The notes: generated by a model from the letters alone, not told the origin. Positions 35,709 to 46,839 are shown, counted from the stretch's first letter. The stretch is DNA of 64,000 nt from Halichoerus grypus (GCF_964656455.1 NC_135718.1:21588449-21652448); one strand, 5' to 3'. Made by a program: numbers and translations.

Positions 35709-35908
35709 TTTTTTTAAGATTTTATTTATTTATTTGAGAGAGACAGAGATAGAGACAAAGATAGTGAGAAGAGAGCATGAATGGGGAGGAGAGGGAGAAG
35801 CAGGCTCCTGCTGAGCAGGGAGCGCGACGCGGGGCTTGATCCCAGGACCCTGGGATCATGACCTGAGCTGAAGGCAGACGCTTAACGACTGAGCCACCCT
35901 GGCGTCCC
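35709..35908 (-). mobile_element. SINEC retroposon (arctoid type)
   Basis: Antisense copy with a purine stretch expanded with ACAGAGATAGAGACAAAGAT. Head complement GAGCCACCCTGGCGTCCC. Only a short TACTAT flank repeat remains (35702-35707 and 35909-35914). Confidence 0.95.
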
Positions 35909-35935
35909 TACTATGTTATTTTAATAGTGATTTTC

Positions 35936-36800
35936 TAGTTTCCTTATTCCTCCTATATTTATTGAGATTGTTCCATAAGGAAGAATTATCCCTTTTCCTC
36001 CATTTATTCATTTATTCTTTTATGTACTTATATTAACATGGTCCCATGGATATGTGTTTTAGCCTTTGGATTATGATCCAAACTTTTGATACTCATATTG
36101 CTCAAATTCTTCTAGTTATGACCACTGGAGCTCTTTCAGATTAGTTCCTGTGTTCTTTCAACATACTCCCATTGTATTTGGAAGGGTGGGAAGGGACTCC
36201 TTTATTTTGCATACCACAAGATACTCTGGGGTGATCCTGTTTTGCTTGTCTTAGTCCTGAAAAGAATCATCTCTCCAAGAAGATTGTGTTTGTCGGAACA
36301 TGGAATACAGAAACTAAGTTGTAGGTATCAGGGGTTCTTTTTTTTAAAGATTTTATTTATTTATTTTTGAGAGAGAGAGAGAGAGAGAGAGCACATGAGT
36401 GGGGGGAGGGGCAGAGGAAGAAGCCAACTCACCGTTGAGCAGTGAGCCTGATGTAGGACTCAATCCCAGGACTCTGGAATCATGACCTGAGCTGAAAGCA
36501 GACACTTAACCGACTCAGTCACCCAGGTGCCTGGCATTAGGTGTTCTTTTAGCTACTGTGGTGGCACAGCTCCTTGGTTCTTCTCGTGAACATACCTGAC
36601 AAATATATGAATGTATACTAACCCACCTCCAAATAATTATTTGCATATACTATTTATATATAAAAAATAGTTTGTAATAATATCCCTGATTCCAGTTTGG
36701 CAATTCAGTCTTTACTTTTGCAGCTTCTTTCTCTGACAATGAGGAACTAACTCTCATTCAACACTAATGTACACATAGAGTTGCTAATTCTTAAAGAAAT
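35936..36800 (-). mobile_element. L1-related antisense sequence, split by a SINEC (tentative)
   Basis: ACATGGTCCCATGGATATGT, TTGCTCAAATTCTTCTAG, GAGCTCTTTCAGATTAGTTC, CACAAGATACTCTGGG and CTTCTTTCTCTGACAATGAG recall an old antisense L1M-type segment. Interrupted by the SINEC at 36342-36532. Confidence 0.55.
36342..36532 (-). mobile_element. SINEC retroposon (arctoid type)
   Basis: Antisense copy with a long GA run and head complement CAGTCACCCAGGTGCCT. Flanks GGTATCAGGGGTTCTTTTT (36323-36341) and GGCATTAGGTGTTCTTTTA (36533-36551) are an eroded target duplication. Confidence 0.96.
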
Positions 36801-37640
36801 TGACCAACCAGAATACAGTTTTTGTGAGTGGTCTTTAAGTCTTAAGAGTATACAATCAAAACACTGTTTCCAAAGTTATTTAGGTCAGCTCCTTTCTTTC
36901 CCATCCCCTTTTGAGGAGTGAGTAATTCACTGGCAACACAGAATCTCTTGTCACAGTTTTTACTATATCTTGAATTCCCTGCATATCCTGGTAGATTTGA
37001 AAAAATCCAAATAGTAAAACTTATTCTGTGTTGTGTACAGTTCTATCATTTGGGGAAAAAATGCACAGAGTCATGTATTTACCAACACAGTTCACATTTA
37101 ATATGATCATTGAAAAAATTGAACTACAGTCTGCCATATTGTTCATGTGTGTGTTCCATTTAATTTTGTTTGTTTTCTTCTATTTTTCTGTCTTCCTTTG
37201 GATTATTTGGACATATTTATGATTAATCTCCTCTATTAATTTATTATTAAAATTCTAAAAAAGTATAATGGTTTTCCTAGGATTATACATCTTACATTAT
37301 ATATCTTTATTCAATTAAATACTACCTTAAAATAATGTTATACAGCTTGAATGTGTAATTTAAGATCATACAACTGTGTAGTCTCAAGTCTTTTCATTCT
37401 TTTTGCTATCATATATTTTGCATGTTCTATAAATACACACATTTTTAATGCCTGAAGAATTTCCTTTAACATTTCTGTACAATCTGAATCAACATTCAGA
37501 TAATATAATCCAATATTTATGACAGTATTTTTCCAAGTCCTGCCTTAGAATAATACTGGTGTCAATAATACCAGGTGCCATTATCATATATTTTATATTT
37601 ACATGTTATAAATATAAAATACATTATTACTATTTTTGCC
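36800..37640. other. No recognised gene or repeat
   Basis: Very AT-rich non-coding DNA. It may be further diverged L1-related sequence linking the two blocks on either side, but nothing could be named. Confidence 0.4.
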
Positions 37641-38101
37641 TTAAATAACCAGTTATCTCTTAGAACAATTAAAAATAAGAAAAATGAGTTTTATGTTACT
37701 TTCATTTATGCCATCTCCAATACTCATGATTTCGTTGTGTGGAGCCAAGTTTTCAACCATTATCAGGTTGTTTTTCTGAAAAATTCCCTTTGTTATTTCA
37801 TATAGCATGTATCTTCTGGTAAGGAACACCCTCAATTTTTGTTTTGGATTTTCTGAATCAGTGTTTACTTTTCCTTTGTTCTTTATAGTTCTGGGTTGTC
37901 AATTGTATTTATTGAACTCTTTTTTTTAGCACTTTAATGATACCATTCCATTTTCTTCTAGGTTATGTGATTTTGAACAAGAAGTCTACTATAATTCTTA
38001 TCTGTGTCATCATTCATTGACTTCTTTTGGTTTCTCCTTCCTTTCAAGATATTCTCTTTGGTTTTAAGTAATTCAAATAAGAAAGACATAGGGTATTTGT
38101 G

Positions 38102-38102
<1 letters not shown>

Positions 38103-38153
<51 letters not shown>
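38103..38153. repeat. (GT)n microsatellite, about 25 units
   Basis: Uninterrupted GT/TG run, one of the longest pure microsatellites in the window. It produces a Cys/Val-repeat frame of 108 codons that is not a gene. Confidence 0.97.
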
Positions 38154-38157
<4 letters not shown>

Positions 38158-38704
38158 AGGGCTGTGGAGCTTGGCACTCTCTTAGCTTTTTAGATCTGCA
38201 ATTAATTTTAGAAAGTTCTTGGTCATTACCTCATCAGGTATGTACTCTGTCCTGCTCAGACCTCTCTTTTTCTTCTGGGATTCCAGTTACTCAGATGTTA
38301 GAGCACTTGATATTGTCACAGAGCTCTTAGTTACACTGCTTTTGTTATTGTTTGTTTTCATTTTTATTTTTTAGCTTTTCACTTTGTTTCTGAGTATTTT
38401 CCATTGACAATCCCCAAAGTCACTGATTCTTTCTTTCACAATATTGAGTCTTCTGATGAATCTCTCAAAAGTAGTCCTCATCCTAGTTGCTATATTTTTC
38501 ATTTGAAACATTCATATTTGAATCTCTCTTGTAGCCTCAGTCTCTCTGCTGAAACTCTTCCTCTGATCTTGCCTGTTTTCCACCTTTTTAAACCTGGTAG
38601 CCTATTCATTATAATTACTTGAAATCTGCTTAAGAATGGTTCCAACCTTTGTCAGATCTGAGTCTGGAAATGATGATTGCTTTCTCTTTTGAAAGTGTAT
38701 TGTA

Positions 38705-38871
38705 GGGGCATCTGGGTGGCTCAGTCGGTTAAGCATTTGCCTTCAGCTCAGGTGAGCCTCACATTGGGCTCCCGGCTCAGCCAGGAGCCTGCTTCTCCCT
38801 CTCCTCCTGCCCCTCTCCCCACTCATTCTCTCTCTGTCAAATAAGTAAATAAAATCTTTTCTTTTTAAAAA
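38705..38871 (+). mobile_element. SINEC with internal deletion of the B-box region
   Basis: Sense copy: GGGGCATCTGGGTGGCTCAG head, then CAGCTCAGGT joins directly to GAGCCTCACATTGGGCTCC, so the CATGATCCC..GGGATC part that holds the B box is missing. Flanked by AAAGTGTATTGTA (38692-38704) and AAAGTGTGTTGTA (38872-38884). Confidence 0.95.
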
Positions 38872-38884
38872 AAAGTGTGTTGTA

Positions 38885-39067
38885 GGGGTGCCAGGTGATG
38901 CAGTCAAGTTAAGTGTCTGACTCTTGGTTTCAGCTCAGGTCATGATCTCAGGGCTCTGTGCTCAGCTTGGAGTCTGCTCCAGACTTTCTGTCCCTCTCCC
39001 TCTGCTCCTACCCCCTGCTTGCGTGCGCATGCTCTCTTGCTCTCTCTCAAATAAACTTTTTAAAAAA
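38885..39067 (+). mobile_element. SINEC, older subfamily, in the same target site
   Basis: Begins GGGGTGCCAGGTGATGCAGT and carries the older CTGACTCTTGGTTTCAGC segment. Flanked by AGTGTGTTGTA at 38874-38884 and 39069-39079. It lies head-to-tail with the preceding SINEC with only the shared target sequence between. Confidence 0.93.
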
Positions 39068-39531
39068 CAGTGTGTTGTATTTTCTTACTTTTTGTAGGAC
39101 TCATAATTTTTTGTAGCAAGGTGAGTATCTTGGGAAGGACAGTGGAGGCTGAGGTAAGTAGTTCGGTGCTAGGTAACCCATTAATGGGTAAAATGTTCCC
39201 TCTTCTAGGACTTTACAGTGAAGTTTGGCGTTATTCTAATTGGGACTTGGGGTTTGAAGTTTGTGGTCAGTCTGGCTATCCTCAGTGTGACACAGGCTTC
39301 AAACTCCTCTAGCAAAACTTTGTGCTTAAAGTAGGGGCTTATATGCCAGATAGCTTTTCTCAGTGTCTATTCCACGTGGAGCTTTTGTCCTCCATCTCAA
39401 AAAGACCTCAAAAAGGTCTCCCACCTTCTCGTCCCTCTCCTACCCCTTCTAGCATGATTTCCTCGTTACTTGTTATTCGATGCTTGTTACCTCAGCAGCG
39501 GCAGGCAGGTAGGGCCTTATCTGGTTATTCT

Positions 39532-39749
39532 TTTTTTTTTTTAAGAGTTTTTTTTTTTTTAAGATTTTATTTATTTATTTGACAGAGAGATAGAGCCAGA
39601 GAGCACAAGTGGAGAGAATGGCAGAGGGAGAGGGAGAAGCAGGCTCCCCACTTGAGCAGGGAGCCCGATGCAGGGCTCAATCCCAGGACCCTGGGATCAT
39701 GACCTGAGCCGAAGGCAGACGCTTAACCATCTGAGCCACCCAGGCGCCC
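39532..39749 (-). mobile_element. SINEC retroposon (arctoid type)
   Basis: Antisense copy whose T-rich tail is broken by AAGAG into two T runs. Intact GAGCCACCCAGGCGCCCC head complement. Target duplication CTTATCTGGTTATTCT at 39516-39531 and 39750-39765. Confidence 0.97.
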
Positions 39750-39961
39750 CTTATCTGGTTATTCTGATGAAGCCTCGGTCTCAGTGACACCATGCCCCCG
39801 CGTCTGCGGTCCTGTCAGTGCTCCTAACACCCCTTGGCCGTAGTTGTGGGTCCAGCGCCTACCCCTGCCTGTCCTTCAGGGGTAGATTTTTTTCTGGTTT
39901 TTCCTCCAGGTTTTCACTAGTGTCCTCAGGGTATCAGTGTTCGTTGTCCTTCTGGACTAGG

Positions 39962-40244
39962 ATCCTGAGACTGCTGCAGCAACTGCCACAGTCTTGGTGT
40001 CTTAAAATAACAAATTCCATCACTCACGGTTCTGGGTGTTCAAAGCCTGAAATCCAGCAGAGCCATACTCACTCCAGGGGCTCTACAGAAGAATCTGGCC
40101 CTTTCCTCTAACAATTTCTGGTGGCTGCCCTGATATTTCCATGCTTTTAGCAGTCTCTGCCTCTGTCTTCACATCATTCTTTCCTCGATGTGTTTTCTTT
40201 TCTGGTATCTGTCTTGTAAGAATACACATTATTGCATCTAGGGT
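39962..40244 (-). mobile_element. Old LTR-like (MaLR/ERVL type) sequence, first part
   Basis: GTGTCTTAAAATAACAAATT, CACTCACGGTTCTGGGTG, GCCTCTGTCTTCACATC and GTCTTGTAAGAATACACATT match the antisense layout of an MLT-type LTR ('ggcttaaaacaacag ... gttctggagg'). The matching remainder resumes near 40921. Confidence 0.55.
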
Positions 40245-40920
40245 TGTTTTGTGAAGGTCTTAGCATATCGATAACAGATGTTGTGGCTGGATAGGCCCTT
40301 ATGGTTCTTATTATGATTGCAAGACGCCCTTCATCAAAAACCATCAGGAAACTCTGAAAAATATGGAGGTTTATTATTTACAAGACCTGGAAATTACACA
40401 GCACACCTGGGGCCACGCAGTGAGGTCAAGGAGGGGAGGGGGGAGTGTGCAAGGGCAGGTGGTCCTGCTTTTATTGAGGTCAGGATGAGAGCCTAGGGTT
40501 TCACAGGCTCCTTTCCTATTGGTGAACTTAAAACCTGGGATGCCTGGGTGGCTCAGTCGAGTGTCTGACTCTTGGTTTCAGCTCAGGTCATGATCTTGAG
40601 GTTGTGGCATCCAGCTGCACCTTGGGCTCTGTGCTCTGTGCAAAGTCTGCTTCAGATTCTTTCTCCCTCTTACTCTCTTGCTTTCCTAAATAAATAAAAT
40701 CTTTAAATAAATAAATAAAACTTAGTAAGAGTGGGAAGAGAAAAGGAGCCTCAGTCAGGGGAGGTGGCCTGGCACTTTATCTAGTCCTGTTTCTGATAAT
40801 GCATTTATTCATTTTAAGTGGATGCCTCTTTGAAATTGATGCTCCAGCAATCAAAGCTTAGGTCATGCACTTGCATTACAAAAAGGAAAAAAAAAAAAGC
40901 AACTGTCAGGGTTTACATTA
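40245..40920. mobile_element. Probable inserted element (ERV LTR-like), unclassified
   Basis: This segment separates the two halves of the old LTR. It contains GGAGGTTTATTATTTACAAG and GCTTTTATTGAGGTCAGG, i.e. AATAAA signals on the minus strand, as in an antisense LTR. It carries a SINEC. Ends and family are inferred, not seen. Confidence 0.4.
40538..40720 (+). mobile_element. SINEC, older subfamily
   Basis: GGGATGCCTGGGTGGCTCAG head lacking the GTTAAGC segment, with CTGACTCTTGGTTTCAGC, GATCTTGAGGTTGTGG and a CTAAATAAATAAAATC tail. Flanks AACTTAAAAC and AAACTTAGTAAG hint at a worn target duplication. Confidence 0.92.
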
Positions 40921-41064
40921 CAAGGGCCCACCCAGATAATCCCAATTAAACTGCTCCTCTCAAAATCCTTAATCACACCTTTCCCCATTTAAGGTAATTT
41001 TCATAGGGTTCAGGGATTTGGGCATGGACATTTATTCATGGAGGAGGAGGGCACCATTCAACAC
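40921..41064 (-). mobile_element. Old LTR-like (MaLR/ERVL type) sequence, second part
   Basis: GGGCCCACCCAGATAATCCC, CTCAAAATCCTTAATCACAC, CATTTAAGGTAATTTTCATA, GGGATTTGGGCATGGACATT and CACCATTCAACACAATGCA continue the layout begun at 39962. Confidence 0.6.
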
Positions 41065-41075
41065 AATGCATCTTC

Positions 41076-41276
41076 CTTTTTTATATCATTTTTAAAATAT
41101 TTTATTTATTTATTTGACAGAAGGATCACACAGCAGAGGGAGTGGCAGGCAGAGGGACAGGGAGAAGCAGGCTCCCCACTGAGCAGGGAGCCCGATGTGG
41201 GGCTCCATCCCAGGACCCTGGGATCGTGACCTGAGCCAAAGGCAGATGCTTAACTGACTGAGCCACCCAGGCTCCC
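41076..41276 (-). mobile_element. SINEC retroposon (arctoid type)
   Basis: Antisense copy. Head complement GAGCCACCCAGGCTCCC. Target duplication of 17 bp with one mismatch, CAACACAATGCATCTTC at 41059-41075 and CAACACACTGCATCTTC at 41277-41293. Confidence 0.97.
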
Positions 41277-41299
41277 CAACACACTGCATCTTCTAACTC

Positions 41300-43490
41300 A
41301 GGCATTTGTTCAATAGGAGAGAGAGGCATATCCAAGTGGAGTCCTGTGCCTCACTAGATGTGGTTGCTATTCTCTCCCAGGTCTGTCTGATGGGGGACAT
41401 TTTCTGAGGACTTTCTCCAATCTTTGTAGGAGGACCTGTTGAGATTACTACAGGAAAAAAAAAAAAAAACCTCAAAAAGAATGCTGACTCCTCTAATTTC
41501 AGTCATCCCAAGGGCTTTAAACTTTCTCACCATGCATATTTGTCCTTCACCCACTTTCTAACCCATCTCAAGCCAGTGTTTGCATCTTGTCTTTCTTGCA
41601 GGTATCTTTCCCTCTCTCTCTCTCTCTCTATATATATGTATATATATGTATATGTGTGTGTATTACCAATTATATCTCTGATAGGATCAAGAAAAGTTGT
41701 GAATCTGCATTGGGTATCATTGAGAAATATACTTGGCTAATTTACTTTTTATAAAATGACATTTTGCTGTTTTAATTTTCAAATCTCTGATTATCAGTGA
41801 AAATGACAATGTTCCAAGTTTGTTGAAATAGTTGAGAATCCCACTTAAACTTTGTTCATGAAGAAGCATCATCATCAGAACATTTAAAGAAGGGATGAGC
41901 TGAGGAGCAAGGCTATACATTTAATGTTCCAGGTGCTATTTAAACATGGGCTAAACAACTACTTGGTTGGAATGTATCAGACAATGAATCAGTAACATTT
42001 GGAATAGAAGACCTTCAAGTCTCTTTGAATCATGACTCTGCACTTGGGGATAAAAGAATACATAGAAATCAGTTGTATCTCAAAGTTTTAAATTCAGAGC
42101 AGAAGAATTTTTTTAGGATCTTTTTCCCTTTTTGATGCTGCCTCTGTTTGTTCACTTCCCCTCTACTCTTTATCTTTCCCCCTCAAGGAACAAGCTGTTG
42201 ATACCATTTATCTAATGGCCACTTAGTTTAGCACCTTCTAAAACATGCCAAGTTTTAACCTAGAATTTACTGTCTTTCACTGTCTTTCATCTCAATTGTC
42301 TTAAGATCCTTTTTGTTTTCTTTCTTTCTCAGGGAGATTTCTCATCAATAAACTGAAGCTCATTTCATTTTAAAATGAAGCAGCTGCACGTGGTGTTAAG
42401 TGGGGGTGTTGTGTGGGAGATAACAGACTGCTGGTCAGATAAAAGCTGTGTCTAATGGAAAAGTAGGATCAATTTAGCAAATTGCTGGACTAATTTCTAA
42501 TGATAGCCTGATTTAAAAGACTGCATGATACTGCATGAAAATCCTAAAATTTTGGTTGTTTCTGCAAAGCTTTGGGGAAACCACAATTAGAAAAAAAACT
42601 TATTGTTTGTTTTTCTTTTTGTTTTGACTTTTCTTGCTGTGATGCAGAGATATATTGTTGTTTGAATATAAGGATAAATAGCCTTTCCCCTATTCCAGAA
42701 TCTATCATTCTATATTAGAGGCCAAAATAATGGCAGGGGCTACTCCAAAGAATTCAGTCTAAGGAATAAGACTGCATAATGCTTGTAACTCTTTCCCCCA
42801 TGTTATAAGTGCCAAGGTCTGGAGAAGAGGAAAGAATCCTTCTTGGTTCCCATTTGAGAATAAAAATTAATTTTTCTATTAAGAATTTATTTTGGATCAA
42901 TGGATAACAACTTCCTGGGGCTATTTTAGTGTAGTCAGAGATCACTGAGGTCAACATATCTGTCTTCCCATCTCTGAAATGTTTCAAGAAAAAGATTAAA
43001 CATCTGATATCTTCAAAAGTTCTATAGCTAGGGAGTTGGCAAAACTAAATTCTCATCCCGGTTTTATCACTGACTAGTCTGTTACTGGAAAATTTTCTCC
43101 AGGTATAAAGACCACAGGACCCTCAACTATAAAAGAACAGAAGTAAAACTGAACTGTCCCAGGGATAGCTATAAAGTTCTGCAGGATGGCCATCTTGCCT
43201 ATCATAAGAATTGTGAAGCAAAGCCGTCTCGTGCCTTCCACAATAAGGTATTCGCAAACATATGACTATATATACTTTGTGTTGTATCTAAGCGTCGTAA
43301 AGTATAGGACTTAAGGAAAGTGAATGATGCATTTGGAGTAGTCCCCATCCAAGCGTTTCCATCATATTCAGTAATTGTTCTTCCATCAAGACCTCAGTGG
43401 AGGTCAGAATGGTTGGCACCTGGTACTACTGTGGTCGAGAAAGTCAAGTCAAATAGTGTAGTAATCATATGGGGTCAATTGACCTGTTTT
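41300..43490. other. No recognised gene; simple repeats only
   Basis: About 2.2 kb of AT-rich non-coding DNA with a poly-A at 41455-41470, the CT/TA tract at 41609-41662, and small tandems such as CTGTCTTTCA x2 (42271-42290) and ACTGCATGAT (42521-42540). Confidence 0.45.
41609..41662. repeat. (CT)n(TA)n(TG)n compound microsatellite
   Basis: CT run of about ten units followed by TATATATATG repeats and GTGTGTGT. Confidence 0.94.
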
Positions 43491-43680
43491 AGAATTCTAG
43501 AGTCATGTGGACTTAGGCAAGTAATTTAACCTGCTGAGTCTTAATTTTTCTTACCTGTGAAATTGTGGTATCATAAAACAACCTACTGAGGTAAATGAAA
43601 ATATGAAATGAGGCCTTTTATGTAAATTATGGTGCTAGTACATATAGGTGATTCAATAAACATTAGCTATTATTTTTATC
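43484..43680 (+). mobile_element. MIR, nearly full length
   Basis: AGTCATGTGGACTTAGGCAA, GTAATTTAACCTGCTGAGTC, AATTTTTCTTACCTGTGAAA, then GGTGATTCAATAAACATTAG. Consistent MIR order. Confidence 0.85.
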
Positions 43681-44925
43681 AACCCAAACACTTTTAACTG
43701 AATTATATTCAGAAGCTATAAGGTACTGTGTAAATTATAACTGACACTTCCAGATGGGTTGTGGTATTAAGGTATTTCCCACTTAATTTTCCTTCTATAA
43801 GCATCTATAAGCATCATTAAATTATGCTAATAAACACTGACTCATATCCTCTACTACTTCTATCCTCTTAAATTTTTGTGTTTTTTTTAGGAATATTTTA
43901 TTTCATGGAATAGTTCCCTTGTGAGTAATTTAGAGCCTTTCTCACTGATTATTTCACTTTCTTTCTGTTACAGAGAGACCTCTGGGTAGCCAATTCAGAT
44001 CTACCAGGTTGTTAAAACCAGACCTGTCATTTATTTATTTCTCAAATATTTATTGAGCAGTTACTGTGTTTCATGTAGACTTCTAGTTGCAGTAGTGGAT
44101 AGTGCGAATATTAAGGAATCTAATTTTTTCTAGTCTCAGAGAATGAAAGTCTGCTACCCACCTGAATTCATTGCTATGAGTATCAGAATTAAAATTCTCA
44201 GGACCTGAGAAAACTCTTCATGGGGAGTGGTTGGGTTGATGGGTTTGGAAAGAGTCAGCAATCAGTCTCTCACTCCAAAGAGTCCTATGAGTACCATAAG
44301 TGAGGTCTGTAACCTGAAAGAAAGGGCTCATTTTTTCCCTCTAATTTTTATATAGTTACTTTGCAGCTCATGGATGTCCCTCTCTCGGGGTTTAAATATC
44401 AAAGACTTTATTCTTCTCATTCCCTTTTCTTGTTCTCCCTTCATCTTAACTTCAGGTCTCCATGCTACACCACTCTGCATTTTCTCTTTTCTGAACCTCC
44501 CCATTAAAGGAATGTTGCAGAACATGCAATTTTTTTAAATAAAACATTTTGTTTATTATACTAGTAAATTCTCTTTGGATTTGCCAAATACCCACAGTGG
44601 GTCTGAAGGATTTATATGGAAATAAAGGCAGCACTACATCTGCCTAATTAGACAGATGTACTCATAAAAGGAGCCCACTGCCTGCTGGAATGTGAGGAGG
44701 ATTGGGCTAGGGGGAACTCCTCCTCAGCTGTTAGGAGCTGTTAGCTCACAGGCTCCAGTCTCCTGGGACACTTCCCTGCTCCACAGGCAAAGGGAGGATA
44801 AGTACTTTTTCACATCCAATAAAGTATCAAATTAACCTCCCTCCCTACTGTTACAGACTTAATGTTAAATTTAAGGAAAGCAGGTTGCAGATTTCAAGAA
44901 AAGTGGCAGGGATCTAGCCACTTTC
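43680..44925. other. No recognised gene; one L2 end inside
   Basis: Aside from the L2 end at 44025-44115 and a CTATAAGCAT tandem (43795-43814), no element or gene could be named. Confidence 0.45.
44025..44115 (-). mobile_element. L2 3' end, antisense
   Basis: CATTTATTTATTTCTCAAAT, ATTTATTGAGCAGTTACTGT, GTTTCATGTAGACTTCTAG are reversed L2 3' terminus. Confidence 0.72.
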
Positions 44926-44929
44926 CTGG

Positions 44930-45060
44930 TGCAGAGGTTCTACACCTTGGCTGCACATTAGAATTACCTGGGACCTTTACAACTTCTTATGGCTGGGGCC
45001 ACCTAGGACTAATCACTGTTCATTCAGCATAGTCCCAAAATCAAGTTGAAGAGTAGGATA
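44930..45060 (+). mobile_element. MER5-type (hAT-Charlie) fragment
   Basis: GCAGAGGTTCTACACCTTGG, GCTGCACATTAGAATTACCT and GGGACCTTTACAACTTCTTA match the MER5 start in order. The distal half is weak. Confidence 0.72.
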
Positions 45061-45073
45061 TAGGTCCCAATGT

Positions 45074-45099
45074 AAAAAAAAAAAAAAAATAATAATAAT
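45074..45099. repeat. Poly-A with (AAT)n
   Basis: Fifteen or more A followed by four AAT units. Confidence 0.9.
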
Positions 45100-45224
45100 G
45101 AAAAAATCAGAATTTAAAATCATTCACCTGTGTTTTTCAAACCATGCTTGTTTGAACAATTTGGTACCCTTAATGGGCCAAATTACCATTGCTCAACCTT
45201 GTCATTTGTAACAAAAATTGGCAT

Positions 45225-45830
45225 ACACATGTTCAGAACTGTTACCGCATTCGCAAAACATACAACATAGAGCCGGCACAGAGAGACAAACACTAACAGG
45301 TTTAGAAACTTACACCACACAACTACAGATACACATTCAGACACACAGATTCATTCCTAGAACCTCACAACCAGGCTCCGAGATATGTACACACTCAGAC
45401 ACACATAGACACAGAGACCTCGTAGGAAAGAGAGCCACAGTTCCAGAGTCACACAGATTCAGGTATTGGTACAGAGACACAAATAAACAAAAATGCATAC
45501 ATATTTGGTTTTTTGTTGTTGTTGTTTTGTTTTTAAAGATTTTATTTATTCATCAGACAGAGAGAGAGAATGCACAAGCAGGGGGAGCGGCAGAGGGCAC
45601 AGCGAGAAGCAGGCTCCCCACTGAGCAGAGAGCCCGATGTGGGACTTGATCCCGGGACCCTGGGATCATGACCTGAGCCAAAAGCAGCCACTTAACCAAC
45701 TGAGCCACCCAGGCACCCCAACACATACATATTTGGACACATTCAAAAGCCCACATGCATCCACCTAGCCCCAAACACACAGAAAGACCATCAGAGATAC
45801 TCAAAAACAGAAAGAATAACCATGGGATGA
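45225..45830. repeat. Degenerate CA/CAGA-rich tract, split by a SINEC
   Basis: About 400 bp dominated by ACACA, CAGACACA and AGAGACA words on the plus strand (45240-45508 and 45720-45815). Never a clean repeat. The 143-codon Thr/His/Gln-rich frame at 45218-45649 is produced by this composition and runs into the SINEC. Confidence 0.7.
45509..45719 (-). mobile_element. SINEC retroposon (arctoid type)
   Basis: Antisense copy with a (GTT)n-modified tail (TTTTGTTGTTGTTGTTTTG). Head complement GAGCCACCCAGGCACCCC. CATACATATTTGG repeats at 45496-45508 and 45724-45736 mark the target duplication. Confidence 0.96.
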
Positions 45831-45837
45831 ACCTCAT

Positions 45838-45880
45838 GGTTTGTTAATTATATCTCAATAAAGCTGTTGAAAAATTAAGA
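45838..45880 (+). mobile_element. L1-type 3' terminal scrap (tentative)
   Basis: GTTAATTATATCTCAATAAA followed by GCTGTTGAAAAATTAAG is a common ending of old L1 3' UTRs. No upstream L1 is visible. Confidence 0.45.
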
Positions 45881-46473
45881 GTAAGAATTGCTGAGCCATA
45901 CTTAGACAGCCAGCAAACAAAGATATAAGAGGAGACCTACAAACCCAGGAAATCTCCTTTAGTATTTCTGGGTCTTCTTTATTTGTGTGTGAGTGTCTGC
46001 GGGTTTTTGGAGTGGCATTGTGGTGTTATTTGCTGCCTATTGGTGGACAATACTTTTGCCAAACTCAATTGCAAGTTCCCTGGCCCCTTGCCCAGGTGGG
46101 TCGTGTGGAAGGCAGGACTGAAATTCCAGCCTCCAAGGAGAGAATTATACATATTTTTCTGGAAAAGGAGATTCTATTAAAAATGTTCCTCCCATGGGAA
46201 CCTGAAAATTTGGGGAACAAGTAAAGAATGTTTCACTCAGGTTTGAATCACGACAGAGATCCAGATAGTAGAACAAAATATCCTGTAATAATGATAATAA
46301 AGCTGTTCCCTGTGATCTCATTTGATCTTCAGAGTAACCAAATGAAGAATTATTTTTTATAAATATTTTACACTTGTTGAAATTACTCCCAAGAGAAGCT
46401 ATGTAACATTTTTGATAAATTGCATATTTAGAAGTCAAATTCATGTCTGATGGACTTATGAGCCAGTGCTCTT

Positions 46474-46666
46474 TTTTTTTTTTTTTTTTTTAAAGATTTT
46501 ATTTATTTATTTGAGAGGGAGAGAGAGCACAAGAGGGAGGAGCGGGAGAGGGAGAAGCAGACTCCCCGCCGAGCAGGGAGCCCGATGCGGGACTCGATCC
46601 CTGGACTCCAGGATCATGACCCGAGCTGAAGGCAGTCGCTTAACCAACTGAGCCACCCAGGCGCCC
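46474..46666 (-). mobile_element. SINEC retroposon (arctoid type), well preserved
   Basis: Antisense copy with an uninterrupted poly-T, then GATTTTATTTATTTATTTGA and an intact GAGCCACCCAGGCGCCC end. Perfect 15-bp target-site duplication TGAGCCAGTGCTCTT at 46459-46473 and 46667-46681. Confidence 0.98.
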
Positions 46667-46734
46667 TGAGCCAGTGCTCTTGGCAGCTGTGTGTCGAGGC
46701 CCCTGCAGACACTGGGCTTGGAGTTGATCTATGG

Positions 46735-46835
46735 TTCATCTTACTTTACATGTGGGAAAACTGAAGTTCAGAGTACTTTACACCGAGCTCCCAGGGGCAC
46801 ACACGGACCTGAACCTAATATTCTGATTCCTGTTC
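46735..46835 (-). mobile_element. MIR fragment, antisense
   Basis: CTTTACATGTGGGAAAACTG, AAGTTCAGAGTACTTTAC and CACACGGACCTGAACC are reversed MIR blocks. Confidence 0.68.
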
Positions 46836-46839
46836 TAGG

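Larger units (their letters stand above)
37640..39510 (-). mobile_element. L1-related antisense sequence with insertions
   Basis: TTCAAGATATTCTCTTTGGT, TTCTTCTGGGATTCCAGTTA, GTCACTGATTCTTTCTTTCA and TATTTTTCATTTGAAACATT parallel the antisense 5' half of old L1M elements. Two SINECs (38705-39067) and a (GT)n are embedded. The right end is unclear. Confidence 0.58.

Noticed and set aside
38004..38330. Cys/Val-repeat open frame
   Set aside because: It is the (GT)n microsatellite read in frame.
45218..45649. 143-codon Thr/His/Gln-rich frame
   Set aside because: Composition follows the degenerate CA-rich tract and the frame ends in SINEC sequence.
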